This document shows, piece after piece, positions 46,031 through 54,796 of a DNA stretch of 64,000 nt. Under the pieces are notes generated by a model. The model ran no database searches. It had not been told where the DNA came from and saw only the letters and a program-made list of their open reading frames with translations. The stretch is taken from positions 1,736,001 through 1,800,000 of the forward strand of contig JASCNX010000001.1 of NCBI GenBank assembly GCA_029968055.1, in the 5' to 3' direction. Positions within the stretch are counted from its first letter, which is position 1; every line of letters starts with the position of its first letter. The DNA is from Xenophilus aerolatus. GTDB lineage: Bacteria; Pseudomonadota; Gammaproteobacteria; Burkholderiales; Burkholderiaceae_C. Both the position numbers and the translations under genes were made by a program.

Positions 46031-47086
46031 TCAGACCACGACCGGCTCTGGCTCCAGCCGGATGCCGAAGCGCTCGTAGACGCTGGTCTGGATCGCCTTG
46101 GCCAGGGTCATCACCTCGCCGCCTGTGGCCGGATGCTCGGTGCCGCCGCGATTGACCAGCACCAGCGCCTGCCTCTCGTACACACCGGCGTTGCCGACCG
46201 ACTTGCCCTTCCAGCCGCAGGCGTCGATGAGCCAGCCGGCCGCGAGCTTGATGCTGCCGTCGGCCATCGGGTAGTGAACGATCTTGGGGTCGCGCGCGAT
46301 GATGTCGGCGCACTGCTCGGGCGTGACGGTCGGGTTCTTGAAGAAGCTGCCGGCATTGCCCAGCACGCGCCAGTCGGGCAGCTTGGCGCGCCGGATGGCG
46401 ACGATCCAGTCGAAGATCTGCATCGGCGATGGATCGGTCACGCCTGTCTCGGCCATCTTGCGCTCCAGGTCGAGGTAGCCGAGCACGGGCTTCCAGGGCT
46501 TGGGCAGGCGGAAGCGCACCCGGGTGATGAGCGCCCGCCCGGCCAGCCCGAAGGCGTTGGTGGCCGGGTCGCCCGCGTGCTTGAACACCGAATCGCGGTA
46601 GCCGAAGGCGCACTGCGCCGCATCGAGCGTGAAGGGCTGGCCGGTGACGAGGTCGATGCCGTCCAAGGACTCGAAGCGGTCCTGCAGCTCGACGCCGTAG
46701 GCGCCGATGTTCTGCACCGGCGCCCCGCCCACGGTGCCGGGGATCAGCGCCATGTTCTCCAGGCCGGGCCAGCCCTGCGCCAGCAACCATTGCACCGTGT
46801 CGTGCCAGACCTCGCCGGCACCGACCTCGACGATCCATGCCCTCGGTCCGTCGTCGACCAGCCGCCGCCCCGGGATCTCGACCTTGAGCACCAGCGGCTT
46901 CACGTCGCCGGTGAGCACGATGTTGCTGCCGCCGCCGAGCACGAACTTCGGCATCTCGCGCAGCACCGGGTCGGCCAGGATGGCGGCCACGTCGGCCTCG
47001 TCCGCGATGCGCACCAGCTGCTGCGCACGGGCCACGATGCCGAAGCTGTTGTGCGGTTGCAGGGGGACGTTGCGCTGGACGATCAT
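46031..47086 (-). CDS. murB: UDP-N-acetylenolpyruvoylglucosamine reductase
   Basis: A 351-residue FAD enzyme of peptidoglycan precursor synthesis that reduces the enolpyruvyl group to give UDP-MurNAc. The opening [13 protein letters not shown], the FAD segment [10 protein letters not shown], the catalytic [27 protein letters not shown], and the Ser-containing NAGSFFKNP mark the type I enzyme (E. coli-like). It is divergent from yajQ. Confidence 0.95.
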   Translation of the reverse strand: MIVQRNVPLQPHNSFGIVARAQQLVRIADEADVAAILADPVLREMPKFVLGGGSNIVLTGDVKPLVLKVEIPGRRLVDDGPRAWIVEVGAGEVWHDTVQWLLAQGWPGLENMALIPGTVGGAPVQNIGAYGVELQDRFESLDGIDLVTGQPFTLDAAQCAFGYRDSVFKHAGDPATNAFGLAGRALITRVRFRLPKPWKPVLGYLDLERKMAETGVTDPSPMQIFDWIVAIRRAKLPDWRVLGNAGSFFKNPTVTPEQCADIIARDPKIVHYPMADGSIKLAAGWLIDACGWKGKSVGNAGVYERQALVLVNRGGTEHPATGGEVMTLAKAIQTSVYERFGIRLEPEPVVV

Positions 47087-47152
47087 GGGAGAATTGTCGC
47101 ATTCGGCCCACGCCGCTTCCGGCCACGGGCGCCATCCCAGGAGAACCCCTTC

Positions 47153-47638
47153 ATGCCCTCTTTCGACACCGTTTGCGAGCCGAACCTGGTCGAAGTCCGC
47201 AACGCCGTCGACAACGCCGCCAAGGAAATCGGCACGCGCTTCGATTTCAAGGGCACGGCCGCCGCGATCGAGCTCAAGGACAAGGACATCACCCTCACCG
47301 GCGACGCCGATTTCCAGCTCCAGCAGGTCGAGGACATCCTGCGCGGCAAGCTCACCAAGCGCAGCGTCGACGTGCGCTTCCTCGACAAGGGCGACGTGCA
47401 GAAGGCCGGCGGCGACAAGGTCAAGCAGGTCATCAAGGTCAAGAACGGCATCGACGCCGAGACCGGCAAGAAGATCCAGCGCATCCTCAAGGACAGCAAG
47501 CTCAAGGTGCAGGCCGCCATCCAGGGCGACGCGGTGCGCGTGACCGGCGCCAAGCGCGACGACCTGCAGGCCGCCATGGCGCTGATCAAGAAGGACGTGG
47601 CCGACCTGCCGCTGTCCTTCAACAACTTCAGGGATTGA
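47153..47638 (+). CDS. YajQ-family nucleotide-binding protein
   Basis: A 161-residue cytoplasmic protein of the UPF0234/YajQ family with two ferredoxin-like repeats. It begins [22 protein letters not shown] and ends [10 protein letters not shown], both hallmarks. Relatives bind cyclic di-GMP or nucleic acid and have been linked to virulence control in Xanthomonas. The leader CCCAGGAGAAC provides a good ribosome-binding site. It is followed after 7 bases by the protease gene. Confidence 0.94.
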   Translation: MPSFDTVCEPNLVEVRNAVDNAAKEIGTRFDFKGTAAAIELKDKDITLTGDADFQLQQVEDILRGKLTKRSVDVRFLDKGDVQKAGGDKVKQVIKVKNGIDAETGKKIQRILKDSKLKVQAAIQGDAVRVTGAKRDDLQAAMALIKKDVADLPLSFNNFRD

Positions 47639-47645
47639 GCCCGCC

Positions 47646-48284
47646 GTGAAGATCCTGCTGGCCGCGGCGGCCCTCTTCGCCGCCTGCGCGTCGGCGCATG
47701 CCCAGTCGGTCACCCTGACCGGCAGCATCGGCAGCCGCGCCATCCTGATGATCGACGGCGGTGCCCCGCGCACCGTGGCGCCGGGCGAGACGGTGCAGGG
47801 CGTCAAGCTCATCACCATGCAGGGCGACCAGGCGGTGGTCGAGTCGGGCGGCAAGCGCCTCACGCTGCGCATGGATTCGCCGGTCAGCATCGGCGGCGCG
47901 GCACGCAGTGCGGGCGGCACGCGCATCGTGCTGCCGGCCGACAGCCGCGGCCATTTCATGACGCAGGGCACCATCAACGGCCGCACCGTCAACTTCATGC
48001 TCGACACCGGCGCGACCGCAGTCGCCCTGTCGCTGGCCGACGCGCAACGCATCGGGCTGGACTACGCCAAGGGGCAGCCGGTGCAGGTCAACACGGCCAA
48101 CGGCGTGGCCGCGGGCTGGCGCGTCAAGCTGTCGTCGGTGCGCGTGGGCGACGTCGAGGTCTACGACGTCGACGCCATCGTCTCGCAGCAGCCCATGCCC
48201 TTCGTGCTGCTGGGCAACAGTTTCATCGGCCGCTTCTCGATGCGTCGCGACGCCGACCAGATGGTGCTCGAGAAGCGCTTCTGA
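47646..48284 (+). CDS. Secreted retropepsin-like aspartic protease
   Basis: A 212-residue exported protein with a signal peptide (about residues 1-19, AHAQ). The C-terminal domain carries the single-lobed aspartic-protease motif FMLDTGATAVALS (catalytic Asp), and the paired hydrophobic-Gly element VLLGNSFIGRFSM. Such monomers must dimerise, as in retroviral proteases. It matches the TIGR02281-type clan AA proteins of proteobacteria, whose substrates are unknown. Likely co-transcribed with yajQ. Confidence 0.82.
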   Translation: MKILLAAAALFAACASAHAQSVTLTGSIGSRAILMIDGGAPRTVAPGETVQGVKLITMQGDQAVVESGGKRLTLRMDSPVSIGGAARSAGGTRIVLPADSRGHFMTQGTINGRTVNFMLDTGATAVALSLADAQRIGLDYAKGQPVQVNTANGVAAGWRVKLSSVRVGDVEVYDVDAIVSQQPMPFVLLGNSFIGRFSMRRDADQMVLEKRF

Positions 48285-48339
48285 CGCGTACCACGCGCCG
48301 GCGCGGCGGGGCTGACCGCACGCGCGCGCGGCTGAATTG

Positions 48340-48360
48340 AGCGGTATTTCTCCCGCTTTT
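48340..48360 (+). terminator. Weak hairpin after the protease gene
   Basis: A 5-base stem (AGCGG with CCGCT, 8-base loop) followed by TTT, 56 bases after the protease stop and before the FHA gene. Stem and T-run are both short. Confidence 0.35.
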
Positions 48361-48424
48361 CGGGCTCCGGCTTCGCCATCGCAGCCCTAGCATCGACGCG
48401 TCGCCCAAACAACATCACAAGACC

Positions 48425-48814
48425 ATGGCACGCCTGATCATCGTGGACGCCCGCCGCGCCGTGCGGCAGATCAACCTCGACATGCCGCTCCTGACCATCG
48501 GGCGCGAGGCCGGCAACGTCGTCATGCTGGCCAGCGAGCGCGTCAGCCGCCGGCACGCCGTCATCGAGCGCGTCGACGACGGCCACATCCTCACCGACCT
48601 GGACAGCCTCAACGGCACCTTCGTCAACGGTGCGCCGCTGCGCATCCGCTCGCATCGCCTGCGCCACGGCGACAGCGTCACCCTCGGGCGCTGCCAGCTG
48701 CGCTTCCTGCAGAAGGCAGGCACCAGCCTGGCGGCCGACGCCCTCAGGCTGCTGACCCTTCCGGCCGAACTGCCACGGCGCGGCTGGGGCAGCATGCAGC
48801 CCGCCTTCGCCTGA
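48425..48814 (+). CDS. FHA-domain protein
   Basis: A 129-residue protein consisting essentially of one forkhead-associated domain, which binds phosphothreonine peptides. The motifs LTIGREAGNVVML, SERVSRRHAVIERVDDGH and DLDSLNGTFVNGAPLR are the classical binding loops (Gly-Arg, Ser-x-x-His, Asn-Gly-Thr). No Ser/Thr kinase is encoded nearby, so its partner is unknown. It is convergent with the RidA paralogue at 7 bases. Confidence 0.9.
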   Translation: MARLIIVDARRAVRQINLDMPLLTIGREAGNVVMLASERVSRRHAVIERVDDGHILTDLDSLNGTFVNGAPLRIRSHRLRHGDSVTLGRCQLRFLQKAGTSLAADALRLLTLPAELPRRGWGSMQPAFA

Positions 48815-48821
48815 GCCCGGC

Positions 48822-49175
48822 TCAGGGCAGCGCGGCCGAAACGACGATCTCGATCTTGTAGGCCGGATTGGCCAGCTGCGCCTGCACGGTCGCGCGCGGC
48901 GGCGTGTGGCCCGCGGGCACCCAGGCGTCCCACACCTCGTTCATCGCCGCGATCTCGCTGATGTCGGTCAGGAAGATCTGCGTCATCAGGATGCGGGTCT
49001 TGTCGCTGCCGGCCTCGGCCAGCAGGCGATCGACCATGGCGAGCACCTGCGCGGTCTGGCCGCGGATGTCCTGCGTGGTGTCGTCGGGCACCTGGCCGGC
49101 GAGGTAGACGGTGCCGTTGTGCACGGCTGTCTCGGACAGGCGCGGGCCGACGTGGAAGCGTTGGATGGCGGGCAT
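48822..49175 (-). CDS. RidA-family protein (second paralogue)
   Basis: A 117-residue RidA/YjgF protein. The segments VYLAGQVPDDTTQDIRGQTAQVLAMVDRLL and MTQIFLTDISEIAAMNEVWDAWV are conserved, and the key Arg is in PPRATVQAQL. It differs from the paralogue at 14456, being closer to subgroups found in housekeeping contexts. The gene starts 10 bases downstream of plsY and has AAGGAAC as leader. Confidence 0.9.
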   Translation of the reverse strand: MPAIQRFHVGPRLSETAVHNGTVYLAGQVPDDTTQDIRGQTAQVLAMVDRLLAEAGSDKTRILMTQIFLTDISEIAAMNEVWDAWVPAGHTPPRATVQAQLANPAYKIEIVVSAALP

Positions 49176-49185
49176 GGGTGTTCCT

Positions 49186-49827
49186 TCAGGTCGTGGGCTT
49201 GGCCTTGCTGCCGAGCTTCGATTCGGTGCCGGCCAGCAGGCGGCGGATGTTCTCGCGGTGGCGCCAGGCCAGCAGCAGGCTCATGACGATGATGGCCACC
49301 AGCACCGTGCGGTGCAGGGGCCAGGCGATCTTGCCGCCCAGCACGTAGTAGGCCGGCGCGAAGAAGGCGGCCACCAGCGAGGCGAGCGAGGAGTAGCGGA
49401 AGAAGAAGGCGATGATGAGCCACGACGCGCCCGTCGCCAAGCCCAGCAGCCAGTCGATGCCGAAGAGCACGCCCGCGGCGGTCGCGACGCCCTTGCCGCC
49501 CTGGAAGCGGAAGAACACCGGGTACAGGTGACCGAGGAAGGCCGCCAGGCCGACCAGCGCCGCCGTGCCCGCGCCCAGCCCCCAGGCCGCGCCCCACTCG
49601 TTGACGACGAACACCGGCAGCCAGCCCTTGAGCGCATCGAGCACCAGCGTGGCCAGCGCCGCGCCCTTGCGGCCCGAGCGCAGCACGTTGGTCGCGCCGG
49701 GGTTGCCGCTGCCGTAGCTGCGCGGGTCGTCCATGCCGAGCAGCTTGCTCACGATGACGGCGAAGGACAGCGAGCCGATCAGGTAGCCGACGACGACGGC
49801 GATCAGGGATGGCAGTTCAAGGCTCAA
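49186..49827 (-). CDS. plsY: Glycerol-3-phosphate acyltransferase
   Basis: A 213-residue multi-pass membrane enzyme that acylates glycerol 3-phosphate from acyl-phosphate in phospholipid synthesis. The three PlsY motifs are [33 protein letters not shown], and the later [11 protein letters not shown]. The TTG at 49827 fits the usual length and has GGAG upstream; an ATG further upstream would overlap the ybaK gene and add an unrelated N-terminus. It is 58 bases downstream of ybaK. Confidence 0.92.
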   Translation of the reverse strand: MSLELPSLIAVVVGYLIGSLSFAVIVSKLLGMDDPRSYGSGNPGATNVLRSGRKGAALATLVLDALKGWLPVFVVNEWGAAWGLGAGTAALVGLAAFLGHLYPVFFRFQGGKGVATAAGVLFGIDWLLGLATGASWLIIAFFFRYSSLASLVAAFFAPAYYVLGGKIAWPLHRTVLVAIIVMSLLLAWRHRENIRRLLAGTESKLGSKAKPTT

Positions 49828-49885
49828 GGCGGGCTCCGGCGCGGGCTCGATGGCGCCGCGCGTGGTTGTCTCGTGGGGAAGCCGG

Positions 49886-50383
49886 TCATTCTGCCAGCGC
49901 GCACTGCACCGGCCTGGCGCCCAGGAGCTGCACGCACACCTGCGGATCGAGGCCGACGAGGTAGCCACGGCGCCCGCCGTTGATGAGGATGCCGGGCAGT
50001 TCGAGGATCGTCGATTCGATGTACACCGGCATCGCGCGCCGCGTGCCGAAGGGCGAAGTGCCGCCCACCTGGTAGCCGGAATGGCGCTGCGCCACCTCGG
50101 GCTTGCACGGCTCGACCGACTTGGCGCCGATCTGCCGCGCGAGGTTCTTGGTCGACACCGTCCGGTTGCCGTGCATCAGCACGATCAGCGGCTTCGCATC
50201 CTGGTCCTGCATCACCAGCGTCTTGACGACGCTGAAGGGATCGACGCCGAGCACGGCCGCGCTGTGCTGCGCACCGCCGTGTTCGAGGTAGTCGTACGGA
50301 TGCTCGGTGTACGGGACCTTCGCCGCGCGCAGCACGGCGGTGGCGGGGGTCTCGCTGACGTGGGGCTTGTCTTTCTTGGCCAT
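49886..50383 (-). CDS. ybaK: Cys-tRNA(Pro)/Cys-tRNA(Cys) deacylase YbaK
   Basis: A 165-residue editing enzyme of the YbaK/EbsC family that hydrolyses cysteine mischarged on tRNA-Pro. The active-region features [50 protein letters not shown], and [14 protein letters not shown] are conserved. The start codon was set at 50383 because the sequence [18 protein letters not shown] matches the family N-terminus. Confidence 0.94.
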   Translation of the reverse strand: MAKKDKPHVSETPATAVLRAAKVPYTEHPYDYLEHGGAQHSAAVLGVDPFSVVKTLVMQDQDAKPLIVLMHGNRTVSTKNLARQIGAKSVEPCKPEVAQRHSGYQVGGTSPFGTRRAMPVYIESTILELPGILINGGRRGYLVGLDPQVCVQLLGARPVQCALAE

Positions 50384-50454
50384 GGGAGCGGGCGATTCTG
50401 CCGCGCTGCCGCCCGCCATGCTCCGCGAGGCTCGCCCCAGCGGCCCCGGCGGCC

Positions 50455-51015
50455 TCAGCGCGCCGTGCTCACGGCCGACGCACCCATCCGCCGGACGGCG
50501 TCGGTGCGGCCGTCCCAGGCGCGGGCCGCCTCGGCGATCTGCCGGAAATACTCGCCCTTGCCGCCTGTCGTCTCCGACAGCTCGACCATGCCGCTGGGCA
50601 GATCCGGATGGACGAAGTACGCAAAGCGCCCGCGGGTGCCCATGCGCCCGCCATGCCCTTCGACATGGCCGCTTTCGACGAGCTGCGCGTGCATCGCGTC
50701 GTAGCGGTCCTCGGTCCAGTAGGCGATGTGCTGAGCGCATTCGCCGTTCCTGGCCAGGGTGTCGAGGTAGAGCGAGGGCGCGTCGTTGCGCTGCTGGATC
50801 AACTCAATCTGCAGGTCCCCCGAGTTGGCCAGCGCGATCGACAGCTCGGGCAGGTGCGTCTGCGCCTGGCCGTAGTAGCGGAACTCGGTGGTGCCCACCG
50901 CCGCCTTGTAGAACCACGGCCCCACGCCGAGCGCGCGGCTCCAGTGCGCCATCGCGCGCTCGATGTCGCGCACCACGAAACCGACCTGCCGCGCGCCGCC
51001 GTAGAAGAGGCTCAT
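50455..51015 (-). CDS. VOC-superfamily (glyoxalase-like) protein
   Basis: A 186-residue protein with two VOC (beta-alpha-beta-beta-beta) repeats. It opens QVGFVVRDIERAMAHWSRALGVGPWF, with later DLQIELIQQRNDAPS and the second His in CAQHIAYWTEDRYDAM, ending with VHPDLPSGMVELSE. This set of positions can hold a metal, as in glyoxalases, methylmalonyl-CoA epimerase or ring-cleavage relatives. It is divergent from the locus starting at 51171, and its start lies 15 bases from an AGAAAACGTTTTCT palindrome, so it probably belongs to the same regulon. Confidence 0.85.
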   Translation of the reverse strand: MSLFYGGARQVGFVVRDIERAMAHWSRALGVGPWFYKAAVGTTEFRYYGQAQTHLPELSIALANSGDLQIELIQQRNDAPSLYLDTLARNGECAQHIAYWTEDRYDAMHAQLVESGHVEGHGGRMGTRGRFAYFVHPDLPSGMVELSETTGGKGEYFRQIAEAARAWDGRTDAVRRMGASAVSTAR

Positions 51016-51029
51016 GCTTGCTCCTGAGT

Positions 51030-51045
51030 GAGAAAACGTTTTCTC
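51030..51045. promoter_or_regulatory. LacI-type operator 1 (GAGAAAACGTTTTCTC)
   Basis: A perfect 16-base palindrome with central CG, 15 bases upstream of the VOC gene start. It shares the AAACGTTT core with the palindrome at 51132-51149; centre-to-centre spacing is 103 bases. The cognate repressor is probably the LacI-family protein at 51907. Confidence 0.75.
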
Positions 51046-51131
51046 GATTGTGGAAAGAAACGCCGATCAAGCGTTACCCGGGTTTGCACCCATACCGAAT
51101 GACGGTGCGTCGCCGCAGACTTGCCGCACGT

Positions 51132-51149
51132 TGTAGAAACGTTTCTACA
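51132..51149. promoter_or_regulatory. LacI-type operator 2 (TGTAGAAACGTTTCTACA)
   Basis: A perfect 18-base palindrome with central CG, 22 bases upstream of the carboxymuconolactone-decarboxylase-family start. It lies where it would block initiation of the rightward transcript. Confidence 0.8.
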
Positions 51150-51170
51150 GATCTCCTCAAATTCCGATCC

Positions 51171-51818
51171 ATGTCCGTCGTCACCCCCACCGAGCTGCCC
51201 GGCACCGCGCAGGACCTTGCCGTGTCGCGGCGCATGCCGCTGCGTGCCCCGCCCTACGACGAGGCCGCGGCCCGCGCGATCGGCAACACCGCCTTCTCGG
51301 GCACGCTGTCGCCACAGAACCTGCGGCTCACGCTGGCGCAGGAGCCGAAGCTGGCCGTGGCCTTCCAGCAGATGGCGCATGTGGTGCTGTTCAAGGGAAG
51401 CGTGCCCGAGCGCGAGCGCGAGATCGCCATCATCCGCACCGGCGCCCTCACCCGCTCCGAGTACGAATGGGGCATGCACGTGAGCATCTATGCCGAGCGC
51501 TGCGGCCTGAGCGAGGCGCAGGTGATGGAGTTGACCTGCAACACCGCGTTGAGCGAATCGCTGTGGAGCGAGAAGGAACGGCTCGTCGTCCGCATGGTCG
51601 ACGAGCTGCACCACCACTCCACCGTGGGCGACAGCACCTGGGCCGCGCTGCAGGCGCACTGGCCGAAGGACCAGGTGGTCGAGCTGGTGCTGGCGGCCAG
51701 CTTCTACCACATGGCCGCCTTCTTCCTGAACAGCATGGCGGTGCCGCTGGAGCATGGCGCGCGCCGCTTTCCGCCGGGCGTCGTGCAGGCCTTCGTGCCG
51801 GGCGACGGCGCCGCATGA
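51171..51818 (+). CDS. Carboxymuconolactone decarboxylase family protein
   Basis: A 215-residue protein with one CMD/AhpD-type helical domain. The characteristic segment REIAIIRTGALTRSEYEWGMHVSIYAERCGLSEAQV holds the conserved Glu-Trp-x-x-His; there is no CxxC, so it is not a peroxidase of the AhpD type. A second helical region (WPKDQVVELVLAASFYHMAAFFLNSM) is typical of proteins of this kind encoded in catabolic clusters. It may decarboxylate or hydrolyse a pathway intermediate. First gene of the rightward operon, 22 bases after a palindromic operator. Confidence 0.85.
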   Translation: MSVVTPTELPGTAQDLAVSRRMPLRAPPYDEAAARAIGNTAFSGTLSPQNLRLTLAQEPKLAVAFQQMAHVVLFKGSVPEREREIAIIRTGALTRSEYEWGMHVSIYAERCGLSEAQVMELTCNTALSESLWSEKERLVVRMVDELHHHSTVGDSTWAALQAHWPKDQVVELVLAASFYHMAAFFLNSMAVPLEHGARRFPPGVVQAFVPGDGAA

Positions 51819-51906
51819 GCCCCGGCTCGGCCGCTCCCGGCAAGCGAAGCGCAGCCTTCGGCAGCGCGGGGGCTCGCACCGCAGCGCATAGCGCGGAGCT
51901 TGTCCA

Positions 51907-52977
51907 GTGAGCCGCCCCACCATCCGCGACGTGGCGCTGCGCGCCGGTGTGTCCATCGGCACCGCGTCGCGCGCGCTCAACCGGGCCGGCCGCGTGAGCC
52001 AGGCGGCCATCGCGGCCGTGCAGGCCGCCGCCGATGCGCTGGGCTACGAGCCCGATGCGATCGCCCAGAGCATGCGCACGCGCAGCACGGGCGTCGTCGG
52101 CCTGCTGGTGTCGGACCTGTCGAACCCGCTGTATGCGCGCATCGTCAACGCGGTCGAGGCCCGCCTGCAGCGCGACGGCTGCGCGCTGCTGCTGGCCAAC
52201 ACGCACAACGACGCGGCGCGCGAGCGCACGATGATCGACTTCTTCCGTCGCCGGCGTGTCGACGGCCTCATCCTCGCGCCCTGCCAGAACGAGCGCCCCC
52301 AACTCTTCGAGGGCCTCTCGGCGCACGGCCTGCCGGCGGTGGCGCTGGACCGGGATTTCCACGCCGCCGGCAGCGGCGTGCATGTCGATCACTTCCACGG
52401 CGCGCTGCAGGCCACGCGATACCTGCTCGACCTCGGCCACCGCCGCATCGCGCTCATGACGCCCGGCCAGGCCGTGCGCCCGGGCCGCGAGCGGATCGCG
52501 GGCTTTCGCGCGGCCTATGCCGAACGTGGCCTGCAGCCCGAGCCGCGGCTGGTGCGCGCCGAGCCCTCGGCCATGCAGTTCGCGTTCAGCGAGACGCTGG
52601 CGCTGCTGTCCGGGGCCGAGCGGCCCACGGCCTTCGTGTGCCTGGGCACACGCATCCTCTCGGGCGTGCTGCAGGGGCTTCGCCATGCCGGCCTCACCGC
52701 GCCCGAGGACGCCAGCGTGATCAGCATCGGCGACACCGACCTGTCGCAGCTCTTCTCGCCCGGCATCACCTCGCTGACCTGGGACTTCGAGGCCGTCGGC
52801 ACCGCCGTGGCGGAGCTGATGCTCAAGCGCCTGCCGGGCGCGGCGCCGCCGCCCGAGGAGGGCGAACGCATCGTGATCACCACCCAGATGGTGCTGCGCG
52901 AATCGTGCGCGCCGCTGGCGCCTGCGCCCGCGCGCCTGGCGCCCAAGCAGCGCGCCGCGCGCAAGACGACATCATGA
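51907..52977 (+). CDS. LacI-family transcriptional regulator
   Basis: A 356-residue regulator. The helix-turn-helix is TIRDVALRAGVSIGTASRALNRAGRVS (about residues 5-31), followed by the hinge EPDAIAQSMRTRSTGVVGLLV and a periplasmic-binding-type ligand domain. The C-terminus has a basic Ala/Lys tail (KQRAARKTTS). It starts at GTG (MSRPTIRD...) and overlaps the next SDR gene by four bases. Two palindromes in the 51016-51170 gap share a core and are its likely targets; the effector is unknown. Confidence 0.9.
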   Translation: MSRPTIRDVALRAGVSIGTASRALNRAGRVSQAAIAAVQAAADALGYEPDAIAQSMRTRSTGVVGLLVSDLSNPLYARIVNAVEARLQRDGCALLLANTHNDAARERTMIDFFRRRRVDGLILAPCQNERPQLFEGLSAHGLPAVALDRDFHAAGSGVHVDHFHGALQATRYLLDLGHRRIALMTPGQAVRPGRERIAGFRAAYAERGLQPEPRLVRAEPSAMQFAFSETLALLSGAERPTAFVCLGTRILSGVLQGLRHAGLTAPEDASVISIGDTDLSQLFSPGITSLTWDFEAVGTAVAELMLKRLPGAAPPPEEGERIVITTQMVLRESCAPLAPAPARLAPKQRAARKTTS

Positions 52978-53765
52978 GCGCGCCCCTGCGCCTGGCGGGC
53001 AAGGTGGCCATCGTCGTCGGCGCGGGCACGCCGGCCGATGGCACCAGCAACGGTGCGGCCTGTGCGATCGCCTTCGCACGCGCCGGCGCCCGCGTGCTGT
53101 GCGCCGACCTGTCGCCCGATGCGGCGCAGGAGACTGTGCGACGCATCGCGGCCGAGGGTGGCGAGGCCGGCGCCGTGGTCGCCGACGTGCGCAGCGCGGC
53201 GCAGCTGCAGGCCATGGTCGACACCGCCCTGCAACGCCACGGCCGCATCGACATCTTGCACAACAACGTCGGCATCGAGGCCTTCGGCGACCTGCTGGAA
53301 CTCACCGAGGCATCGTGGGACCGCGTGCACGAGATCAACCTGCGCGGCGCCATGCTCGCCGCCCGCGCCGCGATGCCGCACATGATCCGCCAGGGCGGCG
53401 GCTCGATCATCAACATGTCTTCGATCGCCAGCCGCAAGTGGAGCCCGATGCAGTTCCTGTCGTACAGCACCTCCAAGGCGGCGCTGAACCACATGACCCG
53501 CGTGGTGGCCCGGCAGTACGCGCCGCAGCAGGTGCGCTGCAACGCCATCGTGGCCGGCCTCATCGACACGCCCCACGCCGCCGCGCTGTATGCCGATGCC
53601 GAAGCCGCCGCCAGGGGCCGCGCGCAGCGCGACGCGCGCTGCCCCATGGGCCGGCAGGGCTCGCCCTGGGACATTGCCAACGCCGCCCTCTTCCTCGCCT
53701 GCGACGAATCCGCCTACGTCACCGGCATCGAACTGGTGGTGGACGGCGGCGTCTCGCTCGGCTGA
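52974..53765 (+). CDS. Short-chain dehydrogenase/reductase, first
   Basis: A 263-residue NAD(P)-dependent oxidoreductase. The nucleotide motif is VVGAGTPADGTSNGAAC (slightly different from the usual TGxxxGxG), then HNNVGI in place of NNAG, and the catalytic pair Tyr164 and Lys168 in YSTSKAAL with Ser near SIINMSSIAS. C-terminal VTGIELVVDGGVSLG is typical of classical SDRs. It is encoded four bases into the regulator gene's end, and would oxidise or reduce a carbonyl intermediate of the pathway. Confidence 0.9.
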   Translation: MSAPLRLAGKVAIVVGAGTPADGTSNGAACAIAFARAGARVLCADLSPDAAQETVRRIAAEGGEAGAVVADVRSAAQLQAMVDTALQRHGRIDILHNNVGIEAFGDLLELTEASWDRVHEINLRGAMLAARAAMPHMIRQGGGSIINMSSIASRKWSPMQFLSYSTSKAALNHMTRVVARQYAPQQVRCNAIVAGLIDTPHAAALYADAEAAARGRAQRDARCPMGRQGSPWDIANAALFLACDESAYVTGIELVVDGGVSLG

Positions 53766-53808
53766 GGCCGCCCGCGCACCGATCACGACACAACGAAGGA
53801 GACATGCC

Positions 53809-54789
53809 ATGCTGAACAAGAAGACGTTCTGGCTGCCGATGGTGGCCGCGGTGGCGCTCGCCGCCGGTGCGCCGGCCTGGGCCCAGCCCGCCGCCGACTA
53901 CCCGACCAAGCCCATCAAGATGGTGCTGCCCTTCGGCGCCGGTGGCGGCGGCGACGTGCTGGGCCGCCTGCTGGCCGACCAGATGAGCCGGCGCCTGAAG
54001 CAGCCCATCGTGGTGGAGAACCGCGTCGGCGCCGCCGGCACCATCGGCACGCAACACGTCGCCGTGGCGGCACCGGATGGCTACACGATCATGATCGGCG
54101 GCATGACGACGCACCTGCTCGCGCCGGTGACGTACAGCAAGCTGGCCTACGACCCGGTCAAGGACTTCAGCGTGATCGGCCGCATCGGCACCTCCGCCAT
54201 CGTGATGCTGGCCACGCCGGACTTCCCGGCCAACAACCTCAAGGAGCTGGTGGCGCTGGCCAAGTCGAAGCCGAACCCCACGCAATACGGCAGCTGGGGC
54301 ATGGGCTCCACCGGCCATTTCTGCGGCGAGGTGCTGGCGCAGAAGGCCGGCCTGCAGCTGCAGCACGTGCCCTTCAACGGCACCAACAAGCTGGTGACCG
54401 ACATGATGGGCGGCCACATCCAGCTCGGTCTGGTCGACATGGCCACCGGCACGCCCTTCGTCAAGGAGGGCAAGCTCAAGGCGCTGGGCGTATGCACCCA
54501 GCGCTCGCCCAGCCTGCCTGAGGTGGCAAGCTACAAGGAACAGGGCATCGACTTCGACCAGTTGCTGTCGTGGGTGATGTATGCGCCGGCCGGCGTTCCC
54601 AAGCCCATCCTGGCCAAGGTGACGGATGCGCTGCAGGCCTCGCTCAAGGAGAAGGAGGTCGTCGACAAGATGCTCGCGCTGGGCATCACGGCCGACTTCC
54701 TGCCCGGCGAGCAGCAGGCCGCCATCAATGCACGCGACATCCAGATCTGGAAGAAGGTCGCGGCGGACGCCAACATCAAGACGGACTGA
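53809..54789 (+). CDS. Bug-family tripartite tricarboxylate transporter substrate-binding protein
   Basis: A 326-residue periplasmic binding protein of the TctC/Bug family common in Burkholderiales. A signal peptide (cleaved near PAWAQ) is followed by YPTKPIKMVLPFGAGGGGDVLGRLLADQM and the substrate-site loop VENRVGAAGTIGTQHVA. The ligand probably is a carboxylate or aromatic acid. No membrane subunits (TctA/TctB) are encoded beside it, as is usual for orphan Bug proteins. The gene lies between two SDR genes, in the LacI-controlled operon. Confidence 0.9.
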   Translation: MLNKKTFWLPMVAAVALAAGAPAWAQPAADYPTKPIKMVLPFGAGGGGDVLGRLLADQMSRRLKQPIVVENRVGAAGTIGTQHVAVAAPDGYTIMIGGMTTHLLAPVTYSKLAYDPVKDFSVIGRIGTSAIVMLATPDFPANNLKELVALAKSKPNPTQYGSWGMGSTGHFCGEVLAQKAGLQLQHVPFNGTNKLVTDMMGGHIQLGLVDMATGTPFVKEGKLKALGVCTQRSPSLPEVASYKEQGIDFDQLLSWVMYAPAGVPKPILAKVTDALQASLKEKEVVDKMLALGITADFLPGEQQAAINARDIQIWKKVAADANIKTD

Positions 54790-54796
54790 CGCGGCG

